Positions 36,365-45,084 of a stretch of DNA of 64,000 bases are shown piece by piece. Source of the DNA: Ensifer sp. IC3342 (GTDB taxonomy: Bacteria > Pseudomonadota > Alphaproteobacteria > Rhizobiales > Rhizobiaceae). Position 1 is the stretch's first letter, and each line of letters starts with the position of its first letter. The stretch lies in assembly GCF_020193655.1 (NCBI RefSeq), contig NZ_JADYVE010000008.1, forward strand, positions 181,174 through 245,173, in the 5' to 3' direction. The notes beneath the pieces were generated by a model. The model saw only the letters and a list, made by a program, of their open reading frames with translations. It ran no database searches and had not been told where the DNA came from. The position numbers and the translations under genes are program-made.

Positions 36365-37768
36365 TCAGGGGGCGAGCCCAGCCAGGAACCGCGTTACCGG
36401 GTCCGGCTTCCTGTTGAGGATTTCGAGGTCGTTCTTGCGTCGGATGGCTCGCCGCACGATGCGGGCGCCGAGATAGCGGAAGGGCTCGGGCGGTAGCCGC
36501 GTGCGCTTGCCGATACCCACCAGCCCGCACCGGCTCCAGACGTCGTCGCGGCCGAGGACGAGGCTTGCCATGATGCAGCCGCCGACGGGCGCCTGCGCGA
36601 TGCCCGTCCCGTTGAAGCCCATGGCATAGAAGATGTTCGTGTGGTCCTTCAGATGCCCGAAGACCGGCAAGTGCTGCGCCGTGCAATCGATCGGGCCGCT
36701 CCAGTCGTAAAGCACGGGCACGTCCTTGAGCTGGGGATAGACGCGGTGCATTTCGCGGATGTTATCTGCGCCGCCATCACCGATGCGGTTAAACCGAGCA
36801 TCGATGCGGTCTCCATAGGCGATGCCGCCGGTACCCCGTCCGAAGATGACCGTACCCTCGGGCGTGCGTTGGTAATAGAGCACGTGCTGCTGGGCATCGC
36901 AGATCGAGGCGCCGTCCGTCCAGCCGATCCGCTCCAGGATATCGGGCACGGGGGCTGTCGCGATGACCTGGCTGCTCACGACATAGAGATAGGGATGCAG
37001 TTCCGGAATGGCCGAAAGCCAGGCGTTGGCGGCGAGCACCACCTTGCCGGCGGAAAGCAGGCCGCCTGCTGTGCGAAGTTGCGGTCGGGGACCGGGCGCG
37101 ATTTCGAGAACCGGGCTCTGCTCGTGGATGACGATGCCCCTTTCGAGCGCGAGCCGCCGCAAGCCGAGGGCGAGCTTTGCCGGCTGGACCGTGCCTGCCC
37201 TCTCCTCGACGATGCCGACATAGGAGGCCTCGGAACCGGTGCGGCGCAGGATATCCGCGCGCCGTAGCGGACGGAAGCGCTCTTCGCCGAGGGCGCGGCA
37301 GAGATCGTGGGCCGCCGCCCAGGCGCCTTCCTGCGCGTTCGAACTTGCCGTCCACAGCCAGCCGTCAAGCCTGAGGTCCATGTCGATGGTGCCGGAGGCC
37401 TGCAGGCCGTTCAGCTCCTCGATGGCATCTGCGGTCGCCCGGCACAGCATGAGCGCATCATTCTCGCCGACGAGCGCGCGCAGCATGTCGAGTTCGGCAA
37501 ACCAGCTATGGACCTGCCCGCCATTGCGGCCCGAGGCGCCGGAGCCGCAGAAATCTGCTTCTAGCACGGCGATGCGCGTGTCCGGAGACTGCTCCTTAAT
37601 CCGCAAGGCGGTCCACAGGCCGGCGTAGCCGCCGCCGACGATCGCAATCTCGCAGTCCGCGCTGCCCTGCAGTGGCGAGGTGACGGCCCCCGCCTCGATG
37701 CTTTGCAGCCAGTACGAACGGTCGTCCCTTGCTGCCGCGACCGGTGGCCTCATCGTGATGGTGGTCAT
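36365..37768 (-). CDS. DAO-family FAD oxidoreductase (PuuB/amadoriase-like), module A
   Basis: A 467-residue flavoenzyme with FAD motif CEIAIVGGGYAGLWTALRIK, GASGRNGGQVHSWFAELDML (the covalent-FAD-like GRNGG region of PuuB/OrdL proteins) and a C-terminal FYAMGFNGTGIAQAPVGG. The family oxidises secondary amines such as gamma-glutamylputrescine; some members oxidise fructosyl amino acids. In this operon with FrlB, FrlC and FrlD-like genes it is probably an alternative Amadori oxidase or acts on the released amine. The start at 37768 overlaps the PfkB gene by 4 bases. Confidence 0.82.
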   Translation of the reverse strand: MTTITMRPPVAAARDDRSYWLQSIEAGAVTSPLQGSADCEIAIVGGGYAGLWTALRIKEQSPDTRIAVLEADFCGSGASGRNGGQVHSWFAELDMLRALVGENDALMLCRATADAIEELNGLQASGTIDMDLRLDGWLWTASSNAQEGAWAAAHDLCRALGEERFRPLRRADILRRTGSEASYVGIVEERAGTVQPAKLALGLRRLALERGIVIHEQSPVLEIAPGPRPQLRTAGGLLSAGKVVLAANAWLSAIPELHPYLYVVSSQVIATAPVPDILERIGWTDGASICDAQQHVLYYQRTPEGTVIFGRGTGGIAYGDRIDARFNRIGDGGADNIREMHRVYPQLKDVPVLYDWSGPIDCTAQHLPVFGHLKDHTNIFYAMGFNGTGIAQAPVGGCIMASLVLGRDDVWSRCGLVGIGKRTRLPPEPFRYLGARIVRRAIRRKNDLEILNRKPDPVTRFLAGLAP

Positions 37769-38634
37769 ATTCCGGCCCTCTGGGTGGTGCGAATGACGCT
37801 GTCGTATTTCGCGAGCAGCCATTGCGGAATCACCCGGATGGGCTGGGGAAAGCCGCCGAGATGGGTGCAGGTTTCCGACGCCCTTTCGGCGGAGCGATCG
37901 AGAGCGGCTTGTTCGGACAGACCTTCGAAGAAGCGCGACACGAGGAACGTCGCGATGAAGCTGTCTCCCGCGCCGCAGGTATCCACGACGGTGACCGGCA
38001 TCGAACCCGCCGCGACCACCTTGCTTCCATCGGTATAGAAGGAACCGCGCTTGCCGCAGGTGATCACGACCTGACGCGCACCGGCTGCCTTGAACTGTGC
38101 AAGCAGCGGTTCCACCGGCTCGCCCGGGTCGTCGGGGCCGGAGGCGAAAACAAGCGGCACGCCGTCCAGCCAAAGGTCAAAATGCCGGGTCGAGACGTCG
38201 ATGCTGAAGGGCACGCCATCGACAACGAGGCGACGGACGAGCTTTTCGCTCGCATTCGTGCCTAGATGGACCCAGTCGGCCTGTCGCAGCGCCTCGTAGC
38301 GTTCGGCGCTCGGAATATAGTTCTCGCCCACGCCGAGGGATTCAAGGAGGAAGCGCCGCTCGCCGGCATCGTCCGCGAGCAGCGTCACGGCGGATGCGCC
38401 GGGGCGAATTTCGATATCGCTCCGGCCAAGACCCGCCTCCTCGATGGCGGCGAGCATGATATCGGCCTCGGCATCCGGCCCGAGCGCTCCGAAGTAGCGG
38501 GCACTAAGCCCCTGCCGCCGCCATTGGACGGCGACATTGAGGGCATTGCCGCCCACGGTGACGCAACCCTTGGTCAGGTAGGCGTCAAGGCAATTGTCGC
38601 CTACGGCGATCAGGTTGGGATTGGCCCTTGTCAT
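37765..38634 (-). CDS. PfkB-family kinase, fructoselysine kinase (FrlD)-like, module A
   Basis: A 289-residue ribokinase-fold enzyme. The N-terminus LIAVGDNCLDAYLTKGCVTV and GGNALNVAVQWRRQG match Escherichia coli FrlD, which phosphorylates fructoselysine at C6. The catalytic signature VVDTCGAGDSFIATFL carries the Asp base. It overlaps its neighbours by 4 bases at both ends. With the SIS deglycase it should make and split a fructosyl-amino-acid 6-phosphate; the amino acid is unknown. Confidence 0.85.
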   Translation of the reverse strand: MTRANPNLIAVGDNCLDAYLTKGCVTVGGNALNVAVQWRRQGLSARYFGALGPDAEADIMLAAIEEAGLGRSDIEIRPGASAVTLLADDAGERRFLLESLGVGENYIPSAERYEALRQADWVHLGTNASEKLVRRLVVDGVPFSIDVSTRHFDLWLDGVPLVFASGPDDPGEPVEPLLAQFKAAGARQVVITCGKRGSFYTDGSKVVAAGSMPVTVVDTCGAGDSFIATFLVSRFFEGLSEQAALDRSAERASETCTHLGGFPQPIRVIPQWLLAKYDSVIRTTQRAGI

Positions 38635-39476
38635 GCTTCATCCGCTTTATCGAGATGGGGGGCAATGGCGTCGAGGCAACGCTGCCAGGCGGAAACGGGA
38701 TCGAGCGCATAGGACCCGTTGCCGAAGGGCTCGAAGGTGAGCGTGCCCGCGAAACCATGGGCGCTGAGAGCGGCGATGTGGTCGCCGAGCGGCAGGCTTC
38801 CATCCCCCCAGGCAAGATGCCCGGCCGGCGTTCCGTCGACGACATGGACATGCGCGACGCGCTTTCCGAAACGATCGAAATACCCGCCGACGCTATCGCC
38901 CGCCGTCGCCATGGCGACGAGATCGAGAACGATGTCGATATCGTCGCCATCGAGCGCGCGCCAGAAGGTTTCAAGCTCCTCCGCATTGGTGACGATATTG
39001 CTTTCGAGGCGCTGAAGCGGCTCCAGCAGGCAGGAGACGCCAAGCGACCTTGCATGCGCCGCGATTCGGTTGATCGACTGAACCGAATGCGCCCAGGCCG
39101 TTTCCCGGCTTTCGCACTCGAACCCGCGGCCCGGCGTCAGAAAGAGATAGTTCGCTCCAAGCTCCGCACAGATGTCAGCCGCGCGCTTGAAACGCTCGAC
39201 GCTGGCTTCGCGGTAGGCGCCGTCGCCGGACGCGATGTTGATGGGATAGAGCACCTGCTCGGGCGTGAAGCAACGGACCGTCAGGCCATTGTCGTCAAGC
39301 ACCGCTTTCACTTCCGCGAGCCGCGCGCGGTTGTCGTGGAAAAGATCGAGGTGCGGGGCGACGCCCCAGAATTCCATCCGCTCGAATCCCATGGCGCTGA
39401 GCTTTTCGGCCGTCCAGCGGAAGGGATGGTGCTGGAAGGAGAAATTCGCACCGATGAGCTGTTTGCGTTTCAACAT
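38631..39476 (-). CDS. sugar isomerase/epimerase TIM-barrel protein (FrlC-like), module A
   Basis: A 281-residue xylose-isomerase-like barrel. Visible: FERMEFWGVAPHLDLFHD, VRCFTPEQVLYPINIASG, CLLEPLQRLESNIVTNAEEL with metal Glu, IDIVLDLVAMA, VAHVHVVDGTPAGHLAWGDG and GTLTFEPF. The pattern matches FrlC, the fructoselysine 3-epimerase. The start at 39476 follows AGGAA. It overlaps the kinase gene by 4 bases. Confidence 0.85.
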   Translation of the reverse strand: MLKRKQLIGANFSFQHHPFRWTAEKLSAMGFERMEFWGVAPHLDLFHDNRARLAEVKAVLDDNGLTVRCFTPEQVLYPINIASGDGAYREASVERFKRAADICAELGANYLFLTPGRGFECESRETAWAHSVQSINRIAAHARSLGVSCLLEPLQRLESNIVTNAEELETFWRALDGDDIDIVLDLVAMATAGDSVGGYFDRFGKRVAHVHVVDGTPAGHLAWGDGSLPLGDHIAALSAHGFAGTLTFEPFGNGSYALDPVSAWQRCLDAIAPHLDKADEA

Positions 39477-39486
39477 GATTCCTGCC

Positions 39487-40347
39487 CTATTTTCCGATGC
39501 CTTCGGCAAGCCCGCGGATGAAGAAGCGCTGGGCGGCGAAGAAGGTCACGACGATGGGAAGCGCCGAGAGTGTCATGGCGGCGAAGACGACGGCATAGTT
39601 CGTGCCGTGCTTTGCCATGATGGACGTCAGACCGACCGGCAGCGTTTGCAGGTCCGCGCCGCTGGTGAAGATCATGGCAAAGAGATATTCGTTCCACGCG
39701 AAGAGCACATGGAGGATGACGCAAGACACCAGGATCGGCTTGCACAGCGGCAGCGTCACTTTCCAGAAGATCTGGCCTTCGCTGGCGCCGTCCATGATAG
39801 CGGCTTCGTCGAGATCGCGCGGCAGGCCGAGCATATAGGCGCGGATGAGGAATGTGGTGAAAGGAATACGGAAGGCGGTGTAGAGGATGATCAGGGCCCA
39901 ATAGGTGTTGTAGAGACCGAGGTCCTGCATCATGCGCACCAGTGGTATGACTGCGACCGTCGGGCTCAACATCAGCCCACCTAACACAATGCCGACGAAG
40001 AACGGTTTTCCCGGCAGCTTCGAGCGGGTGAGGCCATAGGCCGTCCAGGCGCTGATCAACACCGTGCAGACCGCCGATCCGAGCGTCACGATCACGCTGG
40101 TCGCGATATAGTTGCGGACGCCCTGGTTCCAGGCGGAGATGTAATTCGCAATACCGAAGCCGCTCGGGAGCGCGAAAGGATTGCCGAAGATTTCGGCATT
40201 GGTCTTGAAGCCGTTCAGCGCCATCCAGAACAGCGGATAGAGGACGATGATGCCGAGGCTCGTGAGGAAGGTGACGAGGCAGACTTTTGCCAGCACTGCG
40301 ACGAAGTCGGTGCGCTCGACCTCCCGTGGTTGATAGGAGATGCTCAC
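39487..40347 (-). CDS. sugar ABC transporter permease (MalG type), module A
   Basis: A 286-residue CUT1 permease with GTG start overlapping the stop of the other permease. About six membrane segments; EAA loop PRDLDEAAIMDGASEGQIFW. It pairs with the MalF-type permease to form the channel. Confidence 0.88.
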   Translation of the reverse strand: MSISYQPREVERTDFVAVLAKVCLVTFLTSLGIIVLYPLFWMALNGFKTNAEIFGNPFALPSGFGIANYISAWNQGVRNYIATSVIVTLGSAVCTVLISAWTAYGLTRSKLPGKPFFVGIVLGGLMLSPTVAVIPLVRMMQDLGLYNTYWALIILYTAFRIPFTTFLIRAYMLGLPRDLDEAAIMDGASEGQIFWKVTLPLCKPILVSCVILHVLFAWNEYLFAMIFTSGADLQTLPVGLTSIMAKHGTNYAVVFAAMTLSALPIVVTFFAAQRFFIRGLAEGIGK

Positions 40348-41309
40348 AGCTCAACCCTCCGTCTTTTCGTGTACCAGAGCTGCGCAAAGCCGGTGATCAG
40401 CGTGATAACAAAGATGACCGATGCGATGGCGGCGCCATAGCCGAAGTCGTTTTCGATGAAGCCCTGCTGGTAGAGCCATGTACCAAGCACCTGACTGCTG
40501 TTGTTCGGCCCCCCGCCCGTCATCACCATGACTTCGTTGAACACCTGGAACGCGCCGGTAATGGTGACGATCACCATGAGGCCGGTCATTTCGCGGGTCA
40601 GCGGAAAGGTGATGTTCCACAGGCGCCGCCAGGTCCCGGCCCCATCCATGATCGCCGCGTCGTAGAGTTCGCGCGGGATCTTCTGGATCGCGATGGCGAA
40701 GAGCAGCGTGGAATAGCCGAAGCCCTGCCACTGGCTCATGGCGATGATGGCGTAGATGGCGGTCCCTTCTTCGCCGAGCCAGGCGCGCGACCAGTCCGCA
40801 AAGCCGGTCTGCGTCAAGGCCGAATCCAGAAGGCCGATGTCAGGCTGATAGATGAAGTAGAAGAGGAGCCCGGTGACGGTAATGGAGATGGCCGAGGGGA
40901 CGAAATAGACGGCGCGCCAGAAGCGACGCCATCTCTCCTCCGCGAGCCCTTCGATCAACGCCGCCAACACGAAGGCGCCGAAAACCTGGAAGACGACCGA
41001 AATGACGGCATAGAGCGTGTTGTTGACGATCGCCGTCCAGACCACCCGATCGCCTTGCAGGCGGCGGTAATTCTCGAACCCGACGAAGGCGGTTTCGCCC
41101 GTGAAGATGTCCTGGTTCTTCGTGCTGACGACGAAGTTGTCGATGATGGGATAATAGACGAACCACAGGATCAGGACGAAGGCGGCGAGGACCCAGCGGA
41201 AAGACAGGATCCCGGCCATCTGGCCGAGTCGGTCTTTTTCAGATCGACCCGACCCGGCGAAGCCGATTTTGACGGCTTCACCCTTCTGCTCATACTTCAT
41301 GACCGTCAT
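40344..41309 (-). CDS. sugar ABC transporter permease (MalF type), module A
   Basis: A 321-residue CUT1 permease; EAA loop PRELYDAAIMDGAGTWRRLW. ATG 41309 has AGGA about 10 bases upstream; GTG 41312 is an alternative. It follows the binding protein gene by 13 bases. Confidence 0.88.
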   Translation of the reverse strand: MTVMKYEQKGEAVKIGFAGSGRSEKDRLGQMAGILSFRWVLAAFVLILWFVYYPIIDNFVVSTKNQDIFTGETAFVGFENYRRLQGDRVVWTAIVNNTLYAVISVVFQVFGAFVLAALIEGLAEERWRRFWRAVYFVPSAISITVTGLLFYFIYQPDIGLLDSALTQTGFADWSRAWLGEEGTAIYAIIAMSQWQGFGYSTLLFAIAIQKIPRELYDAAIMDGAGTWRRLWNITFPLTREMTGLMVIVTITGAFQVFNEVMVMTGGGPNNSSQVLGTWLYQQGFIENDFGYGAAIASVIFVITLITGFAQLWYTKRRRVEL

Positions 41310-41322
41310 CACGGGCCAATCC

Positions 41323-42648
41323 TCACTTGGACGAAGCCGCCGCTTCCTTGACCCGTTCCATGACGTCTTCCGGGGTCATCGAGCCGCCGATCAGCGCCTG
41401 CAGGCCGGAAAGCCAGGCGGCCGCCACACGCGGCGGGTTGGCCGTGTCGAGCCAGGGCATGAGATAGGAGGAATCCGCGATCACCTTCAGACCGTCGACC
41501 ACCGCCGGGTTCATGGTCTCCGCCGAATAGCCGCCGACCGTCGCGCTTGGCTGCCCGTAAGGCGGGGCGGACAGAACCTTGCCGTTTTCCGCCGAGGTGA
41601 CAAAACGCATGAAATCGATTGCGAGCGGAATGTTCTTCGAGGCTGCATTGATCATGTAGCCTTCGGGCGCGCCCTCGATAGCATTGGGGTCGCCCTTGGC
41701 GCCCTGCGGCACCGGCAGCTTGAAAAAGCCGAAGTCCTCGCGCTTTAGCGCGCCCTCGGCCGTTGCCTGGTCGAATTCGATGATTTCCTGGTAGTACATG
41801 GCGGACTTGCCGTTGCTGAACTGCTGCAAGGCCGAGGCATAGGAGGAGCCGTTGGTGCCCGAGCCATCCGAGCATTCGTCGATTAGTTGCTTGAACTGCT
41901 TCAGGCTGGTGACATAGCCGGGGTCGGCAAATTCGGCCGTGGCGGGAACGAAATCCTTTTCGAGGGTTGCCTGCGGCACGTTATAGGCAAGCAGTTGCCC
42001 GGCATAATGCACGCCCGGCCAGCCTTCCTTGTTGCCGAAGGATATCGGCGTGACGCCGGACTTCTTGAGGGCCGCACAAGCGCTGAGCAGGTCCTCGAAA
42101 GTCTTGGGCTCGGCAACGTCTGCCTTTTCGAACAGGCTCTTGTTGTAGCCCATGAACTTGGCATCGAGATAAAGCGGAATGCCGTAGAATTTGCCATTAT
42201 ATTGGAAGGCGGAGACGGCTGCGGCGGCCAGCGTTTTGCCCCATTCGGTATTCGGGCCGATAACTGGGGTCAGGTCGACTGCGCGGTTGCCGCGCACGAA
42301 ATTCTCGCCCCAGCTGCCAGTCCAGGTGAAGTAGATGTCCGGCAACGAGTTGGAAGCGACGAGGGCCTTCGTCTTGCCTTTCACGCTGTCGTCGCTTTCC
42401 TGGATGAGTTCGACCTTCACGCCGGGATGAAGCTTTTCATATTCTTTGGCCACATCGATGAAGAAGGGAGAAAGCTGCTGCAGGCCGAATTTGGTCAGCA
42501 CGCTGATCGTGCCCGAATAGTCGACCGTCGCCTTGGGGTCGGCCACGACGTGGTCCGCGGCGGAGGCAGCGCTGACGCTGCAGAGGACGAATGCGGCGGC
42601 AACGATCGCACTAAGACTCGTCGTGCTCAAGAACGGATTGGCTTTCAT
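41323..42648 (-). CDS. sugar ABC transporter binding protein (CUT1), module A
   Basis: A 441-residue extracellular binding protein, signal peptide to SAASAADHVV. SBP_bac_1 features: GTISVLTKFGLQQLSPFFID, PDIYFTWTGSWGENFV, YGIPLYLDAKFMGYNKSLFE and FSNGKSAMYYQEIIEF. In an operon with FrlB, FrlC and FrlD-like enzymes it probably binds a fructosyl amino acid or similar glycated compound; the sequence cannot name the ligand. Confidence 0.87.
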   Translation of the reverse strand: MKANPFLSTTSLSAIVAAAFVLCSVSAASAADHVVADPKATVDYSGTISVLTKFGLQQLSPFFIDVAKEYEKLHPGVKVELIQESDDSVKGKTKALVASNSLPDIYFTWTGSWGENFVRGNRAVDLTPVIGPNTEWGKTLAAAAVSAFQYNGKFYGIPLYLDAKFMGYNKSLFEKADVAEPKTFEDLLSACAALKKSGVTPISFGNKEGWPGVHYAGQLLAYNVPQATLEKDFVPATAEFADPGYVTSLKQFKQLIDECSDGSGTNGSSYASALQQFSNGKSAMYYQEIIEFDQATAEGALKREDFGFFKLPVPQGAKGDPNAIEGAPEGYMINAASKNIPLAIDFMRFVTSAENGKVLSAPPYGQPSATVGGYSAETMNPAVVDGLKVIADSSYLMPWLDTANPPRVAAAWLSGLQALIGGSMTPEDVMERVKEAAASSK

Positions 42649-42703
42649 TTAGCGGTTCCTCTCTGTTGTTTTTCGTTCCGTCAGGCATGCAAAAGGTCCG
42701 AGA

Positions 42704-42729
42704 CCGGTCCGGCGTCGCCGCCGGACCGG
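42704..42729 (-). promoter_or_regulatory. intercistronic hairpin between deglycase and binding-protein genes
   Basis: An 11-bp perfect stem CCGGTCCGGCG / CGCCGGACCGG with a 4-base loop, 6 bases after the SIS gene stop. It may attenuate or process the module A transcript. Confidence 0.55.
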
Positions 42730-42735
42730 AAAACC

Positions 42736-43749
42736 TCAATATTCGACGCGCTTGTAGTAGCGGCGCGTGGTCAGCGGGTGATCACGCAGCACTTCCAGAT
42801 GCGCGCTCAGGCGCTCCAGCATGGTTGCCAGGATGACTGGCGAGATGAGGCTGCGCGTCTTGGGGGAAACCCCTGGAAGGCTGGCGGATGCCGCATCGAG
42901 GACGCGCACCTTGTCCGTGTAGCGCTTGGCGAAGTTCTCCACCCGGTCGGTGAGCGGCCGGAAGGCGTCCTCGCCTTTGAAGATGAAGAGGCTGACGCCC
43001 GGCTCGATCAGTTCCAGCGCACCGTGGAAGAAGTCGGAGGCATGGACGGGGCGGGTGCGGATCCACTGCATCTCTTCGAGGATGCACATGCCGTAGTAGT
43101 GTGCCTCCGGCCAGACGGAGCCCGCGCCCGTGAAGATGTGATAGTTCTCGTCCTTGATTTCCTTGGCAAGGGCGGCCGCCTCGGTCTCGTAGCCTTCCTT
43201 CACCGAAACGAGCAGTTCCGGCAGCAGTTCGAGTTCAGCCACTGTGGCATCGAAGTCGGCATATTCGCCGCGCTCGGCAAGAAGGGCGAGGACGATGAGC
43301 AGCGTCTGGAGGTAGAAGGATTCCGAGGAGGTATCGTCCTCGGCAAAGTTGGTGAAGTTGTAGTCGGCGTCGCGGCCGAGCGGCGTATCCTTGTGGCCGG
43401 TGAGCGACAGCGTCTTCACGCCGCGCTCCTTGAGGAAGGACAGAAGCTGCACGCTTTCCTTGGTCGTGCCCGAAAGCGAGGGCAGGACGACCAGTGCCTT
43501 CTCGTTGAGGCCTGCCGGCGCCCCCAGAACGACCTGCGCGGAATAGGCTGCCGAGACCGGGAAGAGCGTCGTGTTTCGCGCCAGCTCGATCGCCGGCTGC
43601 GTGAGGAACTGCACGCCGCCCGTTCCCATGAAGAAGATGCGTTCCAGACCGCCGGCCAGCAGATCGCGCATCAGGACACGCATGTCCCTGGCGATTGCAA
43701 CTGCGCCGCTTTGGATCTTCACAAAGCGATCCCTATCGAAGTTGAGCAT
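42736..43749 (-). CDS. SIS-domain Amadori deglycase (FrlB-like), module A
   Basis: A 337-residue protein with two SIS domains: IFFMGTGGVQFLTQPAIELA and PSLSGTTKESVQLLSF, then YHIFTGAGSVWPEAHYYGMC and HASDFFHGALELIEPG. The C-terminal TTRRYYKRVEY resembles FrlB, which cleaves fructoselysine 6-phosphate to glucose 6-phosphate and lysine. It is the first gene of the module A operon, with the operator at 43824-43841 in its leader. Confidence 0.85.
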   Translation of the reverse strand: MLNFDRDRFVKIQSGAVAIARDMRVLMRDLLAGGLERIFFMGTGGVQFLTQPAIELARNTTLFPVSAAYSAQVVLGAPAGLNEKALVVLPSLSGTTKESVQLLSFLKERGVKTLSLTGHKDTPLGRDADYNFTNFAEDDTSSESFYLQTLLIVLALLAERGEYADFDATVAELELLPELLVSVKEGYETEAAALAKEIKDENYHIFTGAGSVWPEAHYYGMCILEEMQWIRTRPVHASDFFHGALELIEPGVSLFIFKGEDAFRPLTDRVENFAKRYTDKVRVLDAASASLPGVSPKTRSLISPVILATMLERLSAHLEVLRDHPLTTRRYYKRVEY

Positions 43750-43823
43750 TAGAACCTTCCCGTTTTGCGTTCACAATCGCCCTCGGAGCGCTGGTGTCTT
43801 CACGCAAATGATCGTTGAAACAG

Positions 43824-43841
43824 TGTGAGATCGATCTCACA
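43824..43841. promoter_or_regulatory. LacI-type operator, module A (ATCGAT core)
   Basis: TGTGAGATCGATCTCACA is a perfect 18-bp palindrome with central CG, 75 bases before the SIS gene start and 72 bases beyond the end of the LacI gene. The inner GAGANCGNTCTC form recurs with other flanking bases in soc and module C. Probable binding site of the LacI protein at 43913-44935. Confidence 0.75.
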
Positions 43842-43912
43842 TATATTTAGCGCACAAGACTTCCGTGCTGGCAAGTAGGGCGCGAAAAAATTGTCGGGAA
43901 GCGTTTCGGCGC

Positions 43913-44935
43913 TCAGCCGGCGCTGTGACGGCTCACGGAGCCACGAACTATCAGCTTGGTTTCAAAGCGAATTTTTTGCGGCGGATCACTTTTGCCCGAG
44001 AGTCGGTCGAACAACAGCCGGGCTGCCGCCCGCCCGATTTCCGAAACTGGCTGCGAGACGACGGTGATCTGCGGATCGGTGAATGTCGCCAGATTGAAGT
44101 CGTCGAAACCGATCAGTGAGACGTCATGGGGAATCGAAATGCCCATGGAACGAAAGGCGAGAAGAGCCCCCTGTGTCATCAGGCTGTCGACGGTGAAAAG
44201 CGCTGTCGGCGGGCTCTTCTGGCTGAAGAGACGGATGGTCGCGTCGACGGCGTGCTCTACCGTTGATTGCGAAACGGAAACCATCCGATCGTCCGGCGCA
44301 ATACCGCCGGCGGCAAGTGCCGCCCGGTAGCCGCTCATGCGCTCACGCGAGGTGAAGATGCGCATGTCGTCCTGTAACAGTCCGATCCGGTGATGACCCA
44401 TCGCGATCAGGTACTCGACGGCCTTGCGCGCCCCGCCCTCGTTGTCGACTACGACGCTGTCACAGTCGACGCCCTGCGCGACGCGGTCGATCAGCACCAG
44501 CGGCACATTTTCCGCAATCAGATCTTTCAGGTGAGCGTTGTTGTCGGCCGAGGTCGGCGCGACGATGAAGCCTCGTATGGAGAGCGAGCGGAGGCTCGCC
44601 AGGAGGGAAATTTCCTGGTCGAGCTCCTCCTTGCTGCTGCCGATGACGAGATTGTGCCCGCACTCGCGAGCAAGGACTTCGATATCATGCGCGATGCGGG
44701 CAAAGAAGGGGTTCTGAATATCGCCGAGAATGCAGCCGACGATTGGCAATTGCCCGCTGCGCAGCGCCTGTGCCAGGCGGTTTCCTCGGTAGCCGAGTTT
44801 CTCCGCCGCCGCCTGAACCTTCTGGGCGGTCTCATCGCCGACATAACCATAGCTGTTTAGCGCACGAGCAGCCGTCGCCCGCGATACGTTCGCGAGCGCC
44901 GCCACATCCTTCAAAGTCGCCGGTTTGCGAACCAT
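43913..44935 (-). CDS. LacI-family repressor, module A
   Basis: A 340-residue LacI protein: TLKDVAALANVSRATAARAL as the helix-turn-helix, hinge KLGYRGNRLAQALRSGQLPI, then a periplasmic-binding-type effector domain (FFARIAHDIEVLARECGHNL, LVLIDRVAQGVDCDSVVVDN, VSLIGFDDFNLATF). Recognition-helix residues equivalent to LacI Tyr17-Gln18 are Arg19-Ala20. It lies upstream of the module A operon on the same strand. The effector is probably a phosphorylated or free Amadori compound (inference). Confidence 0.88.
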   Translation of the reverse strand: MVRKPATLKDVAALANVSRATAARALNSYGYVGDETAQKVQAAAEKLGYRGNRLAQALRSGQLPIVGCILGDIQNPFFARIAHDIEVLARECGHNLVIGSSKEELDQEISLLASLRSLSIRGFIVAPTSADNNAHLKDLIAENVPLVLIDRVAQGVDCDSVVVDNEGGARKAVEYLIAMGHHRIGLLQDDMRIFTSRERMSGYRAALAAGGIAPDDRMVSVSQSTVEHAVDATIRLFSQKSPPTALFTVDSLMTQGALLAFRSMGISIPHDVSLIGFDDFNLATFTDPQITVVSQPVSEIGRAAARLLFDRLSGKSDPPQKIRFETKLIVRGSVSRHSAG

Positions 44936-45043
44936 GTCACCCTTCGATCATACAAGCAGGCCCCCTGTGCAGCCCTTGTAGCTTCGAGTTGTCGGTTCGC
45001 ATAGGCCCCTGTCGCAATGGAAAGCGGCAGGCCCATCGCCACC

Positions 45044-45073
45044 TCTGGCCCCGCCAACCGCGGCAGGGCCAGA
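45044..45073. terminator. hairpin after socD
   Basis: TCTGGCCC at 45044-45051 pairs with GGGCCAGA at 45066-45073, with partial inner pairing. It follows the soc operon on the minus strand, 12 bases past the socD stop, and is likely its terminator. Confidence 0.5.
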
Positions 45074-45084
45074 CAGGATATCCC

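Noticed and set aside
42700..42712. GAGACCGGTCC, close to the SocR operator.
   Set aside because: It is part of a GC-rich intercistronic hairpin, has an incomplete second half and lies between genes of module A, so the match is likely chance.
41887..43752. A 621-codon open frame on the plus strand.
   Set aside because: It runs antisense to the clearly coding binding protein and SIS deglycase genes; high GC gives such shadow frames. No family motif is present.
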